Shown: piece after piece, positions 63,067 to 64,000 of the stretch | Layout: every line of letters starts with the position of its first letter | Numbering within the stretch: the first letter of the stretch is position 1 | Assembly: GCA_030429565.1 (NCBI GenBank) | Contig: JAUIFE010000013.1 | Location: 151,620 to 215,619 of the forward strand | From: Holophagae bacterium | GTDB taxonomy: Bacteria > Acidobacteriota > Holophagae > Acanthopleuribacterales > Acanthopleuribacteraceae | Reading direction: 5' to 3' | DNA length: 64,000 bases | The notes under the pieces: model-generated | Databases searched by the model: none | Told to the model about the DNA's origin: nothing | Seen by the model: the letters and a program-made list of their open reading frames with translations, nothing else | Made by a program: the position numbers and the translations under genes

Positions 63067-63621
63067 ATGTTATTAGCAGAACCTATTGGCAAAGTTCGCC
63101 TTGCTCATTTTCAACCCGAAAAACACATCTATGACCGCTGTGAACTCCGTTATGGTTTGCGTGTCATTCGCGGCGAAGAGCATTTTGTTCTCGAAGACGC
63201 CGTCTCGCGCCTCAGCGACCCCTGGCAAGTCCGCACCCTCGCCACCGCACCGACCCAATCCACTGTCGTCAATTACTTTCTCAACGGTGCACTCCAACAT
63301 ATGGAACAGCGCAAGCAAGCCGGTTTCGGCTTAATCGACGCGACCCGCCCCTTTTATCCCGTCTGGGATGATCTCCTGCGCAGTTTCCCCAAAGCTCAAT
63401 TGCCCCCCAATTTTCAGGAGCTGTTGGAGGCGGAACGCCAACGCCGCGAACAGGCCTACATCACCGCCGCCAACAATCATTTCCTGGCCGGCGCCGGTTT
63501 CGGGTTCCCGCCCCATCAGCCACAAGTCCATCCCGCCGATCAGCCCCGCATGACACCCCGCAACCGCAAATACCAAGAGATGGTCGAAAACGACCTAGAC
63601 CAGTTACGCCTCTTCGATTAG
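63067..63621 (+). CDS. protein of unknown function
   Basis: A 184-residue protein with a good AAGGAGA site before the ATG. There is no signal peptide or membrane segment. The first 125 residues form a compact mixed domain (RLAHFQPEKHIYDRCELRYG, HFVLEDAVSRLSDPWQVRTL, NYFLNGALQHMEQRKQAGFG), followed by a charged helix (LLEAERQRREQAYITAA) and a Pro/Gln/His-rich segment. I do not recognise the family. The last few codons (RLFD and stop) form the beginning of the block that is repeated 266 bp further on. Confidence 0.75.
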   Translation: MLLAEPIGKVRLAHFQPEKHIYDRCELRYGLRVIRGEEHFVLEDAVSRLSDPWQVRTLATAPTQSTVVNYFLNGALQHMEQRKQAGFGLIDATRPFYPVWDDLLRSFPKAQLPPNFQELLEAERQRREQAYITAANNHFLAGAGFGFPPHQPQVHPADQPRMTPRNRKYQEMVENDLDQLRLFD

Positions 63622-64000
63622 GGAAGGGCGACCGGGCTTTTTTGCCCTTTGGTGGGCACGACCGCCTCGGAAGGATTAGCGCGCGGGGCTGGGCGTATGT
63701 CGCCCGGCATGGCGCGCGTTGTTTTGGAAGGGCGACCTTGCATGGGCGCCAATTGTTTGCCTATTGCGCCTCGGAAGGCGTGGCGCGTTCGTGTGTTCGT
63801 ATTGTCGGTTGCTTGGTTGCGCGATGTTTCTTTTGAAGGCGGCTTTGCCGGCGCCTCATTTGTTGTCGGTTGTGCCTCTTCGATTAGGGAAGGGCGACCG
63901 GGCTTTTTTGCCCTTTGGTGGGCACGACCGCCTCGGAAGGATTAGCGCGCGGGGCTGGGCGTATGTCGCCCGGCATGGCGCGCGTTGTTTTGGAAGGGCG
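63608..64000. repeat. direct repeat with 266 bp spacing running off the right edge
   Basis: The block 63608-63734 (127 bp) is repeated without a mismatch at 63874-64000, where the window ends. The first copy starts inside the last codons of the gene at 63067-63621. The 139 bp between them contain related sub-repeats such as CCTCGGAAGG. More units may follow outside the window. Confidence 0.95.

Noticed and set aside
62706..63134. 142-codon plus-strand open frame
   Set aside because: It crosses a terminator-like hairpin, overlaps the well-supported gene at 63067 in another frame, has no ribosome site and an improbable Arg/Ser/Cys composition.
63608..64000. CRISPR array at the right edge
   Set aside because: The repeated unit is 127 bp or longer with 266 bp period and contains coding sequence; repeat and spacer sizes do not fit CRISPR.

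Overview
The window looks like a piece of chromosome from an aerobic, Gram-negative, moderately GC-rich bacterium with a large secreted proteome. Lipoproteins, a lytic transglycosylase, a TonB-dependent receptor, periplasmic adaptor proteins and an outer-membrane-type FecR system all point to a double membrane. The mix of Bacteroidetes-like RHS proteins, an M36 protease, ECF-sigma/FecR/TonB-receptor modules and DUF4388 receiver proteins fits a marine Acidobacteriota member (Acanthopleuribacter-like). That assignment is inference, not shown by any marker gene. No rRNA, tRNA, CRISPR array, insertion sequence or phage gene was recognised. Many genes start at TTG or GTG behind good Shine-Dalgarno sites.

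Left third (1-24 kb). Two giant minus-strand genes encode secreted RHS/YD-repeat proteins in tandem. The upstream one (9025-14940) carries the N-terminal RHS shell region. The downstream one (1-8926, cut by the window edge) has its own signal peptide, a long AT-rich N-terminal half, RHS repeats and a LamG domain that begins right after the YLGS motif of the RHS core. Then follow a c-di-GMP protein with a degenerate GGDEF (GGDSF) and an intact EAL domain, an MscS channel, a secreted helical-repeat protein, a receiver-DUF4388-DegV fusion, a secreted beta-rich protein and a cytosolic protein of unknown function.

Middle (24-48 kb). A secreted propeller-like protein precedes the most striking gene of the window: a 2-oxoglutarate dehydrogenase E1 (sucA) with a complete cyclic-nucleotide-binding domain between its N-terminal segment and its catalytic part. 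Next come an MltD-type lytic transglycosylase, a small cysteine-rich DUF5522 protein, an M36 metalloprotease with an AT-rich segment and a dockerin-like tail, and a five-gene ABC efflux operon with one ATPase, one MacB-type permease and three different membrane-fusion adaptors. An amidase, a fused alpha-oxoamine synthase/GNAT acyltransferase (a possible one-chain sphingolipid or ceramide synthase) and a divergent stand-alone EF-Tu paralogue follow.

Right part (48-64 kb). Here lie a GntA-like (YqcI/YcgG) haem protein, a methyltransferase downstream of an ECF sigma / FecR / TonB-receptor signalling unit, a GH25 lysozyme, a six-helix membrane protein, a gamma-glutamyltransferase, a secreted beta-rich protein, an HpaB-type flavin monooxygenase, and a small protein whose 3' end lies in a duplicated block with 266 bp spacing. 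A degenerate palindromic intergenic repeat occurs at least three times (about 20.4, 48.6 and 56.9 kb).
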